The translations under genes were made by a program, and so were the position numbers. DNA of 64,000 nt from a bacterium HR17 (GTDB lineage: Bacteria; Armatimonadota; Fervidibacteria; Fervidibacterales; Fervidibacteraceae): the NCBI GenBank assembly GCA_002898575.1, contig BEHT01000016.1, positions 1-64,000 on the forward strand. The letters run 5' to 3'. The notes beneath the pieces were generated by a model that was not told where the DNA came from, made no database searches, and saw nothing but the letters and a program-made list of their open reading frames with translations. Below, piece after piece: positions 43,822-52,348 of the stretch (its first letter is position 1; the number at the start of each line of letters is the position of its first letter).

Positions 43822-45165
43822 ATGCGTTGGTTCGTCGCTTGGGTCGTTGCCGTCGTCGTGAGCGTCGCACCTGCTCAATCGCCTCGTCCCCATGTTTGTT
43901 ACGCCGTCGTGCAGGATGTCATCGTTAACCCAGCGCTCAAGGATTTTTTGCGGCGGGCAATAGAAACGGCGAAGCAGGACAACGCCTCTTGCTTGGTCGT
44001 GCAAATCACGACGCCAGGCGGCATGGTAGACGCGATGCAAGAGATTGTGCGGCTCTTTTTGCAATCGCCGGTGCCGGTGATCACCTTTGTCGCCCCCATC
44101 GCCGGCAACGCCGACTCAGCCGGGGCGTTTATCGTGATGGCGGGGCACATCGCCGCGATGGCGCCCGGCTCGCGCATCGGCGCCGCGCATCCGGTGTTCC
44201 TGCCGATGGGTGGGGGCAGCGAGCAGGGTCCGTCGGAGTCGGAACGCATTATGATGGAGAAAGTGACCCAAGCGATCGCCGCCACGATCAAAGCCATCGC
44301 CGAACTGCGCGGGCGCAACGCTAAAGTCGCCGAACGCATGGTCCGCGAAAGCCTCTCGTTGACCGCGCGCGAAGCCGCAGAGCAGGGCATCGTGGACCTC
44401 GTCGCCGATGACCTGAGCGATTTGCTCCGCAAGGTTGACGGACGCTCCGTCCGTACCGCTGCGGGCGTGCGCACTTTGCACACCAAGGGCGCAGACATCC
44501 ACGAAATCCGCATGACCCCTAAAGAGACCTTTTTGCACTTTCTGTCCAACCCCAACATCACTTACTTGCTGCTGCTGATAGCCATGTTCGGTTTCATCAT
44601 GGAGATTTACAACCCCGGCGCCATCTTGCCTATCACCCTCGGCGTCATCGCCTTTCTGTTGTTCTTGTATTCGTCCACGCTGTTGCCGGTCAGCGTCGTC
44701 GGCGTTTTGCTTATCGCGGCGGCGGCGGCGTTTTTCATCGCTGAGTTATTCGTGACCAGTCACGGCGTCTTGGCGGGCGCGGGCATCGTAGCGCTGTTGC
44801 TGGGCGGTTACATGCTGTTCCCAGAATCCAGTGAGGTGCCTAACTTTTACGCCCGCCGCCTGCGGGTCGCTCCCGCTACCCTTGTCGGCGCCGGTTTGAT
44901 CGTCGGTGGGTTACTGGTGGCGATGGTGGTCGCCATCGTTCGCGGGCAGCGCCGCAAACCGGTCGTCGGTCAAGAGTGGCTCATCGGGCAAGTCGGCGAA
45001 GCCCGCACCGACCTCAACCCAACGGGCACCGTCTTTGTCGCCGGTAGCTGGTGGACAGCAGAGGCTGTGGACGGCAATGTTAAAGCGGGCGAAACTGTAG
45101 AGGTCGTCGCCGTGGAAGGGTTGCGTTTGAAGGTTCGTCGTAAATCTGACGCTTTGAAGGAGTGA
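43822..45165 (+). CDS. NfeD-family membrane-bound serine protease
   Basis: 447 residues from ATG 43822. Signal peptide about 1-20. The ClpP-like domain follows: LVVQITTPGGMVDAMQEIV, FVAPIAGNADSAGAFIVMAG with the nucleophile Ser near 98, and RIMMEKVTQAI with the likely general base Lys near 146, as in the archaeal 1510-N protease (Ser-Lys dyad). Four or five transmembrane helices and a C-terminal OB-fold (NfeD) domain from about 390 (GQVGEARTDLNPTGTVFVAG) complete the long form. Such proteases are reported to cut the hydrophobic end of stomatin-like proteins; the slipin gene is seven bases downstream. Confidence 0.93.
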   Translation: MRWFVAWVVAVVVSVAPAQSPRPHVCYAVVQDVIVNPALKDFLRRAIETAKQDNASCLVVQITTPGGMVDAMQEIVRLFLQSPVPVITFVAPIAGNADSAGAFIVMAGHIAAMAPGSRIGAAHPVFLPMGGGSEQGPSESERIMMEKVTQAIAATIKAIAELRGRNAKVAERMVRESLSLTAREAAEQGIVDLVADDLSDLLRKVDGRSVRTAAGVRTLHTKGADIHEIRMTPKETFLHFLSNPNITYLLLLIAMFGFIMEIYNPGAILPITLGVIAFLLFLYSSTLLPVSVVGVLLIAAAAAFFIAELFVTSHGVLAGAGIVALLLGGYMLFPESSEVPNFYARRLRVAPATLVGAGLIVGGLLVAMVVAIVRGQRRKPVVGQEWLIGQVGEARTDLNPTGTVFVAGSWWTAEAVDGNVKAGETVEVVAVEGLRLKVRRKSDALKE

Positions 45166-45172
45166 GCGGGGT

Positions 45173-45982
45173 ATGGAAGCGTTGATACAACTGTTCATGC
45201 AGTTGGGCGCTTTAATCGTCGTGGCGATCATCTTGTTGGTATCACAGTCGGTGCGTATCGTTCAGGAATGGGAGCGGGGCGTCGTCCTTCGGCTAGGAAA
45301 ATTCAACCGCGTCCTGTCGCCCGGCATTCAGTTCATCATCCCGGTCATTGAGCGGGTCATTAAGGTGGACTTGCGCGTTTTCGTCGTGGATGTGCCCAAG
45401 CAGGAAATCATCACCAAAGACAATGTGACCGTCAAGGTCAACGCTGTCGTTTACTTTCGGGTGATGGACCCAGCAGCGGCGCTCATCCGCGTGGAAAACT
45501 ACCTTTACGCCACGCAGCAGGTCGCCCAGACAACTTTGCGGGATGTCGTCGGCCAAAGCGAACTGGACGAACTTTTGGCGCACCGCGAGGAGCTCAACCA
45601 ACGCCTGCAACGCATCATCGACGCGGCGACAGACCCTTGGGGCATCAAAGTGGATATGGTCGCTATCAAGGATGTGGAACTGCCTGACGCGATGAAACGG
45701 GCAATGGCGCGACAGGCGGAAGCAGAACGCGAGCGGCGGGCAAAGGTCATCCACGCGCAGGGCGAATACCAAGCGGCGGAAACATTGGCGCAAGCGGCAG
45801 AAATTATGGGGCGCCATCCTGGCTCGCTACAGTTGCGCTTCCTCCAAACGCTGACCGAAGTCGCGACGGAGCGCAGCACGATCGTCGTCATGCCCGTTCC
45901 CATTGATGTCCTGGCAGCGTTCATGACGGACCGCCGAGCAGCGGCGTTGCCGTCCCAGCCGGCGACAGGTGGCAAGGAGTGA
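45173..45982 (+). CDS. Slipin (stomatin/prohibitin, SPFH domain) membrane protein
   Basis: 269 residues, ATG behind GGAGTGAGCGGGG. One N-terminal transmembrane helix (LGALIVVAIILLVSQSV), then the SPFH domain: VVLRLGKFNRVLSPGIQFIIP, VDVPKQEIITKDNVTVKVNA and LRDVVGQSELDELLAHREEL. A coiled coil (AMARQAEAERERRAKVIHAQ) and a short hydrophobic C-terminal segment (IVVMPVPIDVLAAF) follow. Forms membrane microdomains, with the NfeD protease as operon partner. Confidence 0.94.
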   Translation: MEALIQLFMQLGALIVVAIILLVSQSVRIVQEWERGVVLRLGKFNRVLSPGIQFIIPVIERVIKVDLRVFVVDVPKQEIITKDNVTVKVNAVVYFRVMDPAAALIRVENYLYATQQVAQTTLRDVVGQSELDELLAHREELNQRLQRIIDAATDPWGIKVDMVAIKDVELPDAMKRAMARQAEAERERRAKVIHAQGEYQAAETLAQAAEIMGRHPGSLQLRFLQTLTEVATERSTIVVMPVPIDVLAAFMTDRRAAALPSQPATGGKE

Positions 45983-46061
45983 CCTTTTTGCGAAATACTT
46001 AAAAGCGGTCTACCCCGACCGCAGTGGGTGTTTGTGACGCCTTGAAAGAGGTGAACACACC

Positions 46062-46460
46062 GTGTGGCGTCCACAGACGAAGGAAGCTGTCTTGCGGGAA
46101 GTGCGCATCCGTGAATGGCGGGCGCGTCTGTGGCACAAGGTCAAGACAGCGGCGAGAAGGGTGTTGAAAAGCGTCGCTGCCACTTGTGTGGCAGTCGTCT
46201 GTCAACTGCGTGCGTGGAGTGCCGCCACCGCGCATGAGGTGGAACTCAACCGCAGGCTCAGCCAACGCTACGATAAGTTGTTGCGGTTGGGGGAACAGGC
46301 TTACGCCCTGTATCGGTCGGGCAACCGCTCTTTCGAGGTGTTGGTGCCTCTGTGCGAGGAAATCGCGCGGCTTGAAGGGGCTTTGGAAAGCACCCGCACT
46401 CAACCGCTCGTTGTCGTCACGGATGACCGTCCAGCAACACAACCGGCGACGGGGTCTTAA
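46062..46460 (+). CDS. Hypothetical basic helical protein
   Basis: 132 residues from GTG 46062 (AGAGGTG upstream). The N-terminus is strongly basic (VLREVRIREWRARLWHKVKT), then an Ala/Val-rich helix (VAATCVAVVCQLRAW) that may be amphipathic, and ELNRRLSQRYDKLLRLGEQAY onwards is predicted helix. The last 20 residues are low complexity. No family recognised. Lies between slipin and another unknown gene on the same strand, so it could belong to that operon. Confidence 0.6.
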   Translation: MWRPQTKEAVLREVRIREWRARLWHKVKTAARRVLKSVAATCVAVVCQLRAWSAATAHEVELNRRLSQRYDKLLRLGEQAYALYRSGNRSFEVLVPLCEEIARLEGALESTRTQPLVVVTDDRPATQPATGS

Positions 46461-46484
46461 GTCCACGAAGGAGGGCAGGTGCTA

Positions 46485-46982
46485 ATGGGGCGATTAGCCG
46501 AGGAGGCGCAAAAGCAACTGATCGCCACCCTGGCGCCTTACATGGGCAAAGTCACTTTCGGGAACCTGCGCTTTCAAGTGTCGGAATGGACTGAGGGCGA
46601 CCGCAGTTACACGAATATCGCGATTGTTTACGAAACGCCCGGCAGTTCCACGAACCAACTGAACATTTTAGTGGACGAGACGGAAGGGGTTATCACTTTC
46701 GTGGACGGCGACGAGGAGCGACGGACGACCAACCTTGAGGAAGTGCTGCACTTTGTGGAGAGTGCGGTGCGCACCATTCCCGAACGGCGCATGGAGCGCC
46801 TCAGAGAGACGATCCGACTTTGGGCGCGGCAAGGTAAAAGTAAAGCCGAAGTGCTGGCAGAACTCAATCGCCTGCTGCGGGCTGACTTGCTGGGCGGTAG
46901 TATCACCCACACCGAGTTGAAAGCCAGCATCCAATATTGCTTGCAGCTGTTCAATGTGTTGCCGTCGGGGCAAAACGTGTGA
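46485..46982 (+). CDS. Hypothetical alpha/beta protein
   Basis: 165 residues from ATG 46485 (AAGGAGGG upstream; GTG 46479 possible). The first half has beta-type alternation (VTFGNLRFQVSEWTEGDRSY, then IAIVYETPGSSTNQLNILVD, then GVITFVDGDEERR); the second half is helical with ERLRETIRLWARQGKSKAEV. No signal peptide and no motif known to me. Its stop overlaps the start of the pcm-like gene (GTGTGA), implying co-translation. Confidence 0.65.
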   Translation: MGRLAEEAQKQLIATLAPYMGKVTFGNLRFQVSEWTEGDRSYTNIAIVYETPGSSTNQLNILVDETEGVITFVDGDEERRTTNLEEVLHFVESAVRTIPERRMERLRETIRLWARQGKSKAEVLAELNRLLRADLLGGSITHTELKASIQYCLQLFNVLPSGQNV

Positions 46983-47737
46983 ACCTTTCTTCCCCTGAGG
47001 CGAAACCCATGGAGCGATGGTTCGCCGCGCGTTGGGATAACGGTAAACCACCCAAAGATGTGGAGACCCGCCTCGCTCAGTTGCGGGCAGCGATGGTGGA
47101 ACACCAGTTGCGCCGGCGTGGGATTCGCGATGAACGCGTGTTATCCGCTTTTTTGAAAGTGCCCCGTCACCGCTTCGTGCGCCCGCAAGACCGATGGCAG
47201 GCGTATGAAGACCACCCTTTGCCCATCGGCTACGGGCAAACGATTTCGCAACCTTACATCGTGGCGTTGATGACCGAACTGTTGGAGTTGCGAGGCGACG
47301 AACGCGTGTTGGAAATCGGGACAGGGTCGGGTTACCAAGCCGCCATCTTGGCGGAGTTAGCCCGCGAAGTGATCACTGTGGAGCGCATCCCCGAACTGGC
47401 GCACCGTGCCCAACAGGTCTTAGCCGAGTTGGGTTACACCAATGTGACGGTGGTGGTTGGCGATGGGTCATTGGGGGTGCCAGAGCACGCACCCTTTGAC
47501 GCCATCGTCGTGACAGCAGCCGCCCCGCACCCCCCAAAACCGTTGCTCCATCAACTTAAAGACGGAGGGCGTCTGGTCATCCCGATCGGTGACCGCCACA
47601 TCCAGGAATTGGTTCGGTTCGTCCGGCGCGGTGACGAATGGCAACAAGAGCGGTACGGACCGTGCCTCTTCGTCCCCCTCATCGGCAAAGAAAGTTGGCG
47701 CGGCAGCGACAGTGAGGGAGGATTGGAGACCCTGTGA
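46979..47737 (+). CDS. pcm: Protein-L-isoaspartate O-methyltransferase
   Basis: 252 residues from GTG 46979; ATG 47009 is a plausible shorter start. The PCMT pattern is clear: MVEHQLRRRGIRDERVLSAF, VPRHRFVRPQDRWQAYEDHPLP, IGYGQTISQPYIVALMTELL, the SAM loop RVLEIGTGSGYQAAILAEL, VERIPELAHRAQQVL, GDGSLGVPEHAPFDAIVVTA and GGRLVIPIG. Methylates isoaspartyl residues in aged proteins to start their repair, a common need in thermophiles. Slightly longer than the usual 210-220 residues because of the N-terminal extension. Confidence 0.93.
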   Translation: MNLSSPEAKPMERWFAARWDNGKPPKDVETRLAQLRAAMVEHQLRRRGIRDERVLSAFLKVPRHRFVRPQDRWQAYEDHPLPIGYGQTISQPYIVALMTELLELRGDERVLEIGTGSGYQAAILAELAREVITVERIPELAHRAQQVLAELGYTNVTVVVGDGSLGVPEHAPFDAIVVTAAAPHPPKPLLHQLKDGGRLVIPIGDRHIQELVRFVRRGDEWQQERYGPCLFVPLIGKESWRGSDSEGGLETL

Positions 47738-47762
47738 GCGCAATGTAAATGGCGGTTACGCT

Positions 47763-48719
47763 ATGAGCGCTACGCGTCGGTGGGAAACGGTATTGCTGAT
47801 CGTCAACCCACACGCCGGTGGTGGTAAAGGACGGCGTTGGGCTGCGCGTTTAGAAGCCGCTTTGCGGCAGCGTTTCGCCCGCGTGCGCACGGTCTTGACA
47901 GAGAAATCCGGCAGCGCTGCCGAGGCAGTCGCTCGCTACGACGCTGAGTTGGTCGTTGTAGCCGGTGGTGACGGGGTTTTCCACGACGCCATCAATGGGG
48001 CGATGCAGACTCGTCGGTCGCTCCCGTTCATTTTGGTGCCCATCGGGACGGGCAATGTCCTCGCATCTAACCTCGGCATTCCCAAAGACCCGTTGCGGGC
48101 GTTAGCCGCGTCTTTGGACGGTCAGTTGTGTCCGTTGGACTTGGGACAAGCCCACGACCGCTTCTTTCACTGCAGTTTGGGTATCGGGTTGGACGCGTAT
48201 GTGGTTGCTCAGATGGAAGCGGAGCGTGCCAGCCAGGTCAAACGCCTGCTGGGCAAAGTCGCTTATCTCCTTGCCGCGTTGCGCCACAGCGTGCGTTACG
48301 AGTGGTCTCATGTCCGCATAGAAGCGGAATTGGCGGATGGCTGTGAGGCATGCTGGGAACGCGATGCGTGGTTGGTGTTGGTGACCAATGTGGCGGACTA
48401 CGGTGGTGTCAACATTGCCCCTGATGCCCGCCCTGACGACGGAGCGTTGGATTTGGTCGTTTTGCCCGCCCACAGCAAGGTGGATTACTTCCGTTTCGGG
48501 GTGCTAGGTTGGTTGGGATGGCATCTGCGCCATCCTGAAGTCGTCGTCCGTCCAATTCGGCGTGCTCGCATCGTGTCCGCTCCCCCTGTCCCGACCCAGT
48601 TGGACGGGGAACCGGCGCCGACCACACCGGTGGATGTTCAGGTGGTGCCCCGTGCCCTGACCGTTTTGCTACCCCGCACGCCTTTGCGAGCGCAACACCG
48701 CGTGGCTTCAACGCTCTAA
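47763..48719 (+). CDS. Diacylglycerol kinase family lipid kinase
   Basis: 318 residues from ATG 47763. LLIVNPHAGGGKGRRWA near 11-27 and VVVAGGDGVFHDAINGAM near 61-78 are the nucleotide-binding motifs of the DAGK catalytic domain; LPFILVPIGTGNVLASNLGI follows. The C-terminal beta-sandwich contains CSLGIGLDAYVVAQME and APDARPDDGALDLVVLPAHS, as in DgkB/YegS-like kinases. Phosphorylates diacylglycerol or a similar lipid at the inner membrane. Starts 25 bases after pcm; an SRPBCC gene follows. Confidence 0.9.
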   Translation: MSATRRWETVLLIVNPHAGGGKGRRWAARLEAALRQRFARVRTVLTEKSGSAAEAVARYDAELVVVAGGDGVFHDAINGAMQTRRSLPFILVPIGTGNVLASNLGIPKDPLRALAASLDGQLCPLDLGQAHDRFFHCSLGIGLDAYVVAQMEAERASQVKRLLGKVAYLLAALRHSVRYEWSHVRIEAELADGCEACWERDAWLVLVTNVADYGGVNIAPDARPDDGALDLVVLPAHSKVDYFRFGVLGWLGWHLRHPEVVVRPIRRARIVSAPPVPTQLDGEPAPTTPVDVQVVPRALTVLLPRTPLRAQHRVASTL

Positions 48720-48735
48720 CAAGATGGAAGGGGCG

Positions 48736-49194
48736 ATGAAAATGCCCGAAACGATCGTGCTGAGGCAGATCGTCCGCGCGCCGATTGCGCGGGTCTATGC
48801 GGTCGCCAAGCAAATAGAGCGGTTCCCTGAATGGCTGGATTATGTGACCGCCGTTCGGGTCCGTGACCGTAGCCCCGACGGACGCGTGGTGCTCAGCGAA
48901 TGGGAAGCGACGGTGCCGATGTTGGGTTTAACCGCACGATGGGTGGAGCGGGACGAATGGGATGACACCCAACAGGTGTGCCGGTTTGCCCTCGTAGAGG
49001 GCGATTTGGATCGCTACGAAGGCGTTTGGGAATTTGAGGAGCACCCAGACGGCACGCAAATGTGTTTGACGATCACTTACGATTACCGTGTGCCTGTCGG
49101 CGGTGCCCTCGTCCAGCAACTCGTCCGCAAAATCGTGGAGCAGATGGGACAAAAGTTGTTGGCAGGCATCGCCCGTGCCGCCGAGCACAACTGA
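48736..49194 (+). CDS. SRPBCC (polyketide cyclase/RatA-like) family protein
   Basis: 152 residues from ATG 48736 (ATG 48724 possible). The fold markers are IVRAPIARVYAVAKQIERFPEW at the N-terminus, alternating beta strands, and a long C-terminal helix (VQQLVRKIVEQMGQKLLAGI). It binds a hydrophobic ligand in START/SRPBCC proteins; the closest types by look are coenzyme Q-binding Coq10/RatA-like members. Role unknown. Immediately downstream of the lipid kinase and upstream of the ribosomal promoter. Confidence 0.8.
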   Translation: MKMPETIVLRQIVRAPIARVYAVAKQIERFPEWLDYVTAVRVRDRSPDGRVVLSEWEATVPMLGLTARWVERDEWDDTQQVCRFALVEGDLDRYEGVWEFEEHPDGTQMCLTITYDYRVPVGGALVQQLVRKIVEQMGQKLLAGIARAAEHN

Positions 49195-49216
49195 CTAAAG
49201 TAAGCGTGTTATAATA
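49191..49216 (+). promoter_or_regulatory. Extended -10 promoter before rpsF
   Basis: TGTTATAAT (TG then TATAAT at 49210-49215) lies 55 bases before the rpsF start. The -35 region (around CTGACT 49191-49196) is poor and closely spaced, as is common for extended -10 promoters. It lies just after the SRPBCC stop codon. Confidence 0.6.
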
Positions 49217-49269
49217 GCCGTGCCATGATTTGGTCATCCTTGCACCAAAGCAAGGCAGGAGGGACAGTC

Positions 49270-49740
49270 ATGAACGAAACTGAGCAAAAGGTCACCGAGA
49301 CCGCACAGGACGAACCGCGCACTGCCGAAGCGACGGCGGCTGTGCCAGCGCCCGCTGAAGCGGTGCCGCCGACGGAATTGGAGATAGCGGAATCGCCCGC
49401 GCCCGTCCCCTCAGTTCCATCCGAACGCCCCAAAACGCCCCCAAAAGGGAGCCGCAGTTATGAACTTATCTTCCTCGTGGATGCCGGGTTGCCGAAAGGG
49501 GACTTGAACGGGTTGATTGAGAAGTTGCAAACTTTCATAGAACAGCGCGACGGCGCCGTGGAAAATGTCCGCGTGTCGGATGTCCGTCGGCTCGCTTACG
49601 AGATCAAAAAGCGCACGCATGGCGTCTATGTCGTCGTTAACTTCTGGATCCAGCCGGCGCACATTGCGGAGTTGGAGCGCATGCTGCGTTTGGATGACCG
49701 TGTCCTGAGGCACATGGTCATTCTCACTCGGGCATCCTGA
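49270..49740 (+). CDS. rpsF: 30S ribosomal protein S6 (bS6) with long N-terminal extension
   Basis: 156 residues, ATG behind AGGAGGGACAG. The S6 fold occupies residues 63-156: YELIFLVDAGLPKGDLNGLI, VRVSDVRRLAYEIKKRTHGV and YVVVNFWIQPAHIAELERML. The first 60 residues are a Glu/Ala/Pro-rich disordered extension (AEATAAVPAPAEAVPPTELE), absent from the 95-100 residue S6 of most bacteria. Binds 16S rRNA with S18, encoded two genes downstream. First gene of the rpsF-ssb-rpsR operon. Confidence 0.95.
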   Translation: MNETEQKVTETAQDEPRTAEATAAVPAPAEAVPPTELEIAESPAPVPSVPSERPKTPPKGSRSYELIFLVDAGLPKGDLNGLIEKLQTFIEQRDGAVENVRVSDVRRLAYEIKKRTHGVYVVVNFWIQPAHIAELERMLRLDDRVLRHMVILTRAS

Positions 49741-49805
49741 CGGAAACATTGATGCCATCGGGAACGCAGCGTCGCGTGGCGGACTCATCAGAGAGGTGAC
49801 GCCCC

Positions 49806-50285
49806 TTGTTCAATCGTGTAATTCTTGTCGGGCGCTTGGTCGCAGACCCTGAAGTGCGTTACACCCCCGATGGCATCCCCATTGCCTCTTTTCGGTTGGC
49901 AGTGGACCGACCGACCCGGCGGGGCACGGAACGGCAGACAGACTTCATCCGCATCGTGACCTTCCGCCGTCTGGCGGAGTTCGCCCAGAATTACCTGACG
50001 AAGGGGCGCCTCGTCCTGGTGGAAGGGCGCTTGCAGGTCAATAGTTACACTGACCGCATGGGGCAACGCCGCACCGCTGTTGATGTTATCGCATTTACAG
50101 TTCAGTTTATGGACCGCAAACCGGAGGGCGTCGCACCGACAGCGGCGTCTGCGGTTGCCGGCACATCGTTTCCGGCGCCAATAGAGCCCGATGCTCTCCC
50201 CGAACAAGATGTGCCGATTGACGAAGTAGTGCTGGACGAATTGCCTCTCCCTGACGAGGAAGGAAGCGAAGAGTTTCCGTTCTGA
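49806..50285 (+). CDS. ssb: Single-stranded DNA-binding protein
   Basis: 159 residues from TTG 49806, preceded by AGAGGTGACG. The OB fold is plain: FNRVILVGRLVADPEVRYTP, IPIASFRLAVDRP, DFIRIVTFRRLAEFAQNYL and KGRLVLVEGRLQVNSYTD. A disordered acidic linker ends in EEFPF, the tail that recruits partner proteins (DDIPF in E. coli). Protects single-stranded DNA in replication and repair. Its place between rpsF and rpsR is a classic order. Confidence 0.97.
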   Translation: MFNRVILVGRLVADPEVRYTPDGIPIASFRLAVDRPTRRGTERQTDFIRIVTFRRLAEFAQNYLTKGRLVLVEGRLQVNSYTDRMGQRRTAVDVIAFTVQFMDRKPEGVAPTAASAVAGTSFPAPIEPDALPEQDVPIDEVVLDELPLPDEEGSEEFPF

Positions 50286-50319
50286 CCGCCAAAAACCAAA
50301 TTGACAAGGAGGCTGCGAG

Positions 50320-50553
50320 GTGAAACGCCCGATGACGGCGCGTCGCAAAAAGAAAAAGCGCTGCCAATGGTGCATGGAAGGCATCCGCTACATTGACTAC
50401 AAGAGCGTTAGCCGGTTGCAACGCTTCATGGACAGCAAGGGCAAAATCCTGCCCCGGCGCCAGACGGGCAACTGCGCCCGCCACCAACGCCAATTGGCGG
50501 TCGCCATCAAGCGGGCGCGCACCATGGGGTTACTGCCTTTCGTTGTCTACTGA
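50320..50553 (+). CDS. rpsR: 30S ribosomal protein S18 (bS18)
   Basis: 77 residues from GTG 50320 behind [46 protein letters not shown] and [21 protein letters not shown] are typical S18. CQWC plus the following Cys suggest the zinc-binding (C+) form. Pairs with S6 on the platform of the small subunit. Last gene of the operon; convergent with the IorA-like gene. Confidence 0.97.
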   Translation: MKRPMTARRKKKKRCQWCMEGIRYIDYKSVSRLQRFMDSKGKILPRRQTGNCARHQRQLAVAIKRARTMGLLPFVVY

Positions 50554-50573
50554 TGACCAGGCGCGGGAGGCGG

Positions 50574-52268
50574 TTACTCGCCGACGATTTTACCATCTGT
50601 TTTCTGCGGGCGTAATCCGTGCGCCGTCCAAACGGGCACGAAGGGGCACGGCTCCCGCACAACAAGTGCTCGCACCCCATCGCCGTAGTCCAGTAGCCAT
50701 CGCACTGCGTCCCTCAGCGCTGCCGTGTCAAAGGATGAAACGACACGCGTCGGGACGCCGGCAGCGGTCAAAAGGGCTTCCATACGCAAGGATGGGGTAA
50801 AGTTGCCCGTCGCGTCAAACCCGCTGCCGAGGTGGGGCTGCCCCCCTGTGAACGCCGCCCCGCCGTTGTCGGCGACGATGACCGCCATCGGCGCCTGCCA
50901 ACAGACCGCGTTGAGGATGCCCAGCAGTGCCCCGTGAAAAAAGTCGCTGTCGCCGACCAAGGCGATGTAACGCCGCTGCGGGTCGCGCTCCAATTTCGCC
51001 AACGCCGCGATGAAGTTGACGGCACCGCCCATACTGTGCTTGATGCGCACCAACTCATAAGGTGCCCCGATGGCGACGATGGAGCAGCCAGGGTCCGACG
51101 CGACGACTGGCTCTACCCCCAACTGCTGGCACGCCGCCACCAAGGCGTCCAGCAACGGTGGGTAGGGGCAACCGTCGCAAAACCGCAGGGTGAATCCCTG
51201 TGGGCGCTGCGGGTCGGGCAGCGCTGCCACTGCGTCGGCGGGCACTTCGCTGAACGCCTGCAACGCCACGCCGATACGCCGTAGCGTCAACTCCCCTTCG
51301 CGGGGCAACTCGCCCGTCAATTTGCCCCGCACGGCACATGGTAACCGTGCTTCATGCGCCAACGCTTTCAATTGCATCTCCACCAACGGCTCGCCATCTT
51401 CCACGACCAGCGCGACAGTAGCGCCCGCGAGGGCGCTCAGCAACCAATTGCGCGGCAGCGGATGGGTCGTCGCCAACGCCACGCAGCGCAACGGTGGCAG
51501 AAACGGTTGCAACGCTGCCAGCACCTGGCGCACCTTTGTCGCGCAAAAGCCGACACCGATGACGGCGATGCTGCCATCGCCTGTTGCGGCGTTTAGCGGG
51601 CTGGTGTCCCACACACTTTGCAGGCGCCGCACTTTTTCGTGCAGCGCGGCGTGCAGCGTTACAGCGTTGCCACCTGACGCGATGGACGGCAGCGATGGGC
51701 GTTGCGGGGTGGTGACCGGCGACAACCCCGCGACAGGCTCGTCCCTTTCTTCGTTGGCGGTGGCGAAGGCTTTGGTGAACCGCACGATGACGGGCAAGGC
51801 AAACGCCGCTGCGATTTGGAACGCCGTGTGCATCGTTTGCGCCGCTTCGCTCACGCTCACTGGCTCCAGCAGCGGCAATTCGCTCATGAGTGCCAGCCAC
51901 CGCGTGTCCTGCTCGTTCTGCGAGTGCCACGCCGACGGGTCGTCGCCCAGGGCGATGACCAGTGGTGTCGGCACGCCCGTCAGGTTCACCGTCATCAAGG
52001 CGTCTAGCAGGACATTGCCGCCGACGCTTTTTACGCACACCAACGCCGGTTGCCCCGCCAGCGTGGCACCGATGGCGAGTTCTAAAGCGACCTTTTCGTT
52101 AGCCGCCCAATGGAACGACGGTGCATTGTTCGGTTGGCTGGCGGCGAGCGTTTGGAGTGCGGCAAAAAGTCCTTTGCTGGGCGTGCCAGGGTAGCCTGTC
52201 ACGAACCGAACGCCGGCGCACCAGGCACCCCACGCCAGCGCTTCTTCGCCCGTCATCAAACGCCCCAT
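50574..52268 (-). CDS. Indolepyruvate ferredoxin oxidoreductase alpha-like protein lacking the ferredoxin domain
   Basis: 564 residues. The N-terminal pyrimidine-binding domain has LMTGEEALAWGAWCAGV, VTGYPGTPSKG and VKSVGGNVLLDALMTVNLTG. The C-terminal TPP-binding domain has RFCDGCPYPPLLDALV, SIVAIGAPYELVRIKHSMGG, GDSDFFHGALLGILNAV and VADNGGAAFTGGQPHLGSG. This is the IorA plan. Known IorA proteins end in a two-cluster ferredoxin domain with CxxCxxC motifs; here the protein stops at the end of the TPP part (RPQKTDGKIVGE), and no IorB gene is adjacent. It may use a separate ferredoxin or a different 2-keto acid. Confidence 0.83.
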   Translation of the reverse strand: MGRLMTGEEALAWGAWCAGVRFVTGYPGTPSKGLFAALQTLAASQPNNAPSFHWAANEKVALELAIGATLAGQPALVCVKSVGGNVLLDALMTVNLTGVPTPLVIALGDDPSAWHSQNEQDTRWLALMSELPLLEPVSVSEAAQTMHTAFQIAAAFALPVIVRFTKAFATANEERDEPVAGLSPVTTPQRPSLPSIASGGNAVTLHAALHEKVRRLQSVWDTSPLNAATGDGSIAVIGVGFCATKVRQVLAALQPFLPPLRCVALATTHPLPRNWLLSALAGATVALVVEDGEPLVEMQLKALAHEARLPCAVRGKLTGELPREGELTLRRIGVALQAFSEVPADAVAALPDPQRPQGFTLRFCDGCPYPPLLDALVAACQQLGVEPVVASDPGCSIVAIGAPYELVRIKHSMGGAVNFIAALAKLERDPQRRYIALVGDSDFFHGALLGILNAVCWQAPMAVIVADNGGAAFTGGQPHLGSGFDATGNFTPSLRMEALLTAAGVPTRVVSSFDTAALRDAVRWLLDYGDGVRALVVREPCPFVPVWTAHGLRPQKTDGKIVGE

Positions 52269-52348
52269 GAGCCGATCGCCTCCGGCAGCAAGTTGTAGCG
52301 TCGGCGGGACGCTCTTGCCACAGTGTTGGGGGTAGGGGTGACCTACCG

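Noticed and set aside
52297-52320. Family B repeat copy near 52.3 kb
   Set aside because: GTAGCGTCGGCGGGACGCT shares only the first seven or eight bases with family B and lacks both hairpin arms.
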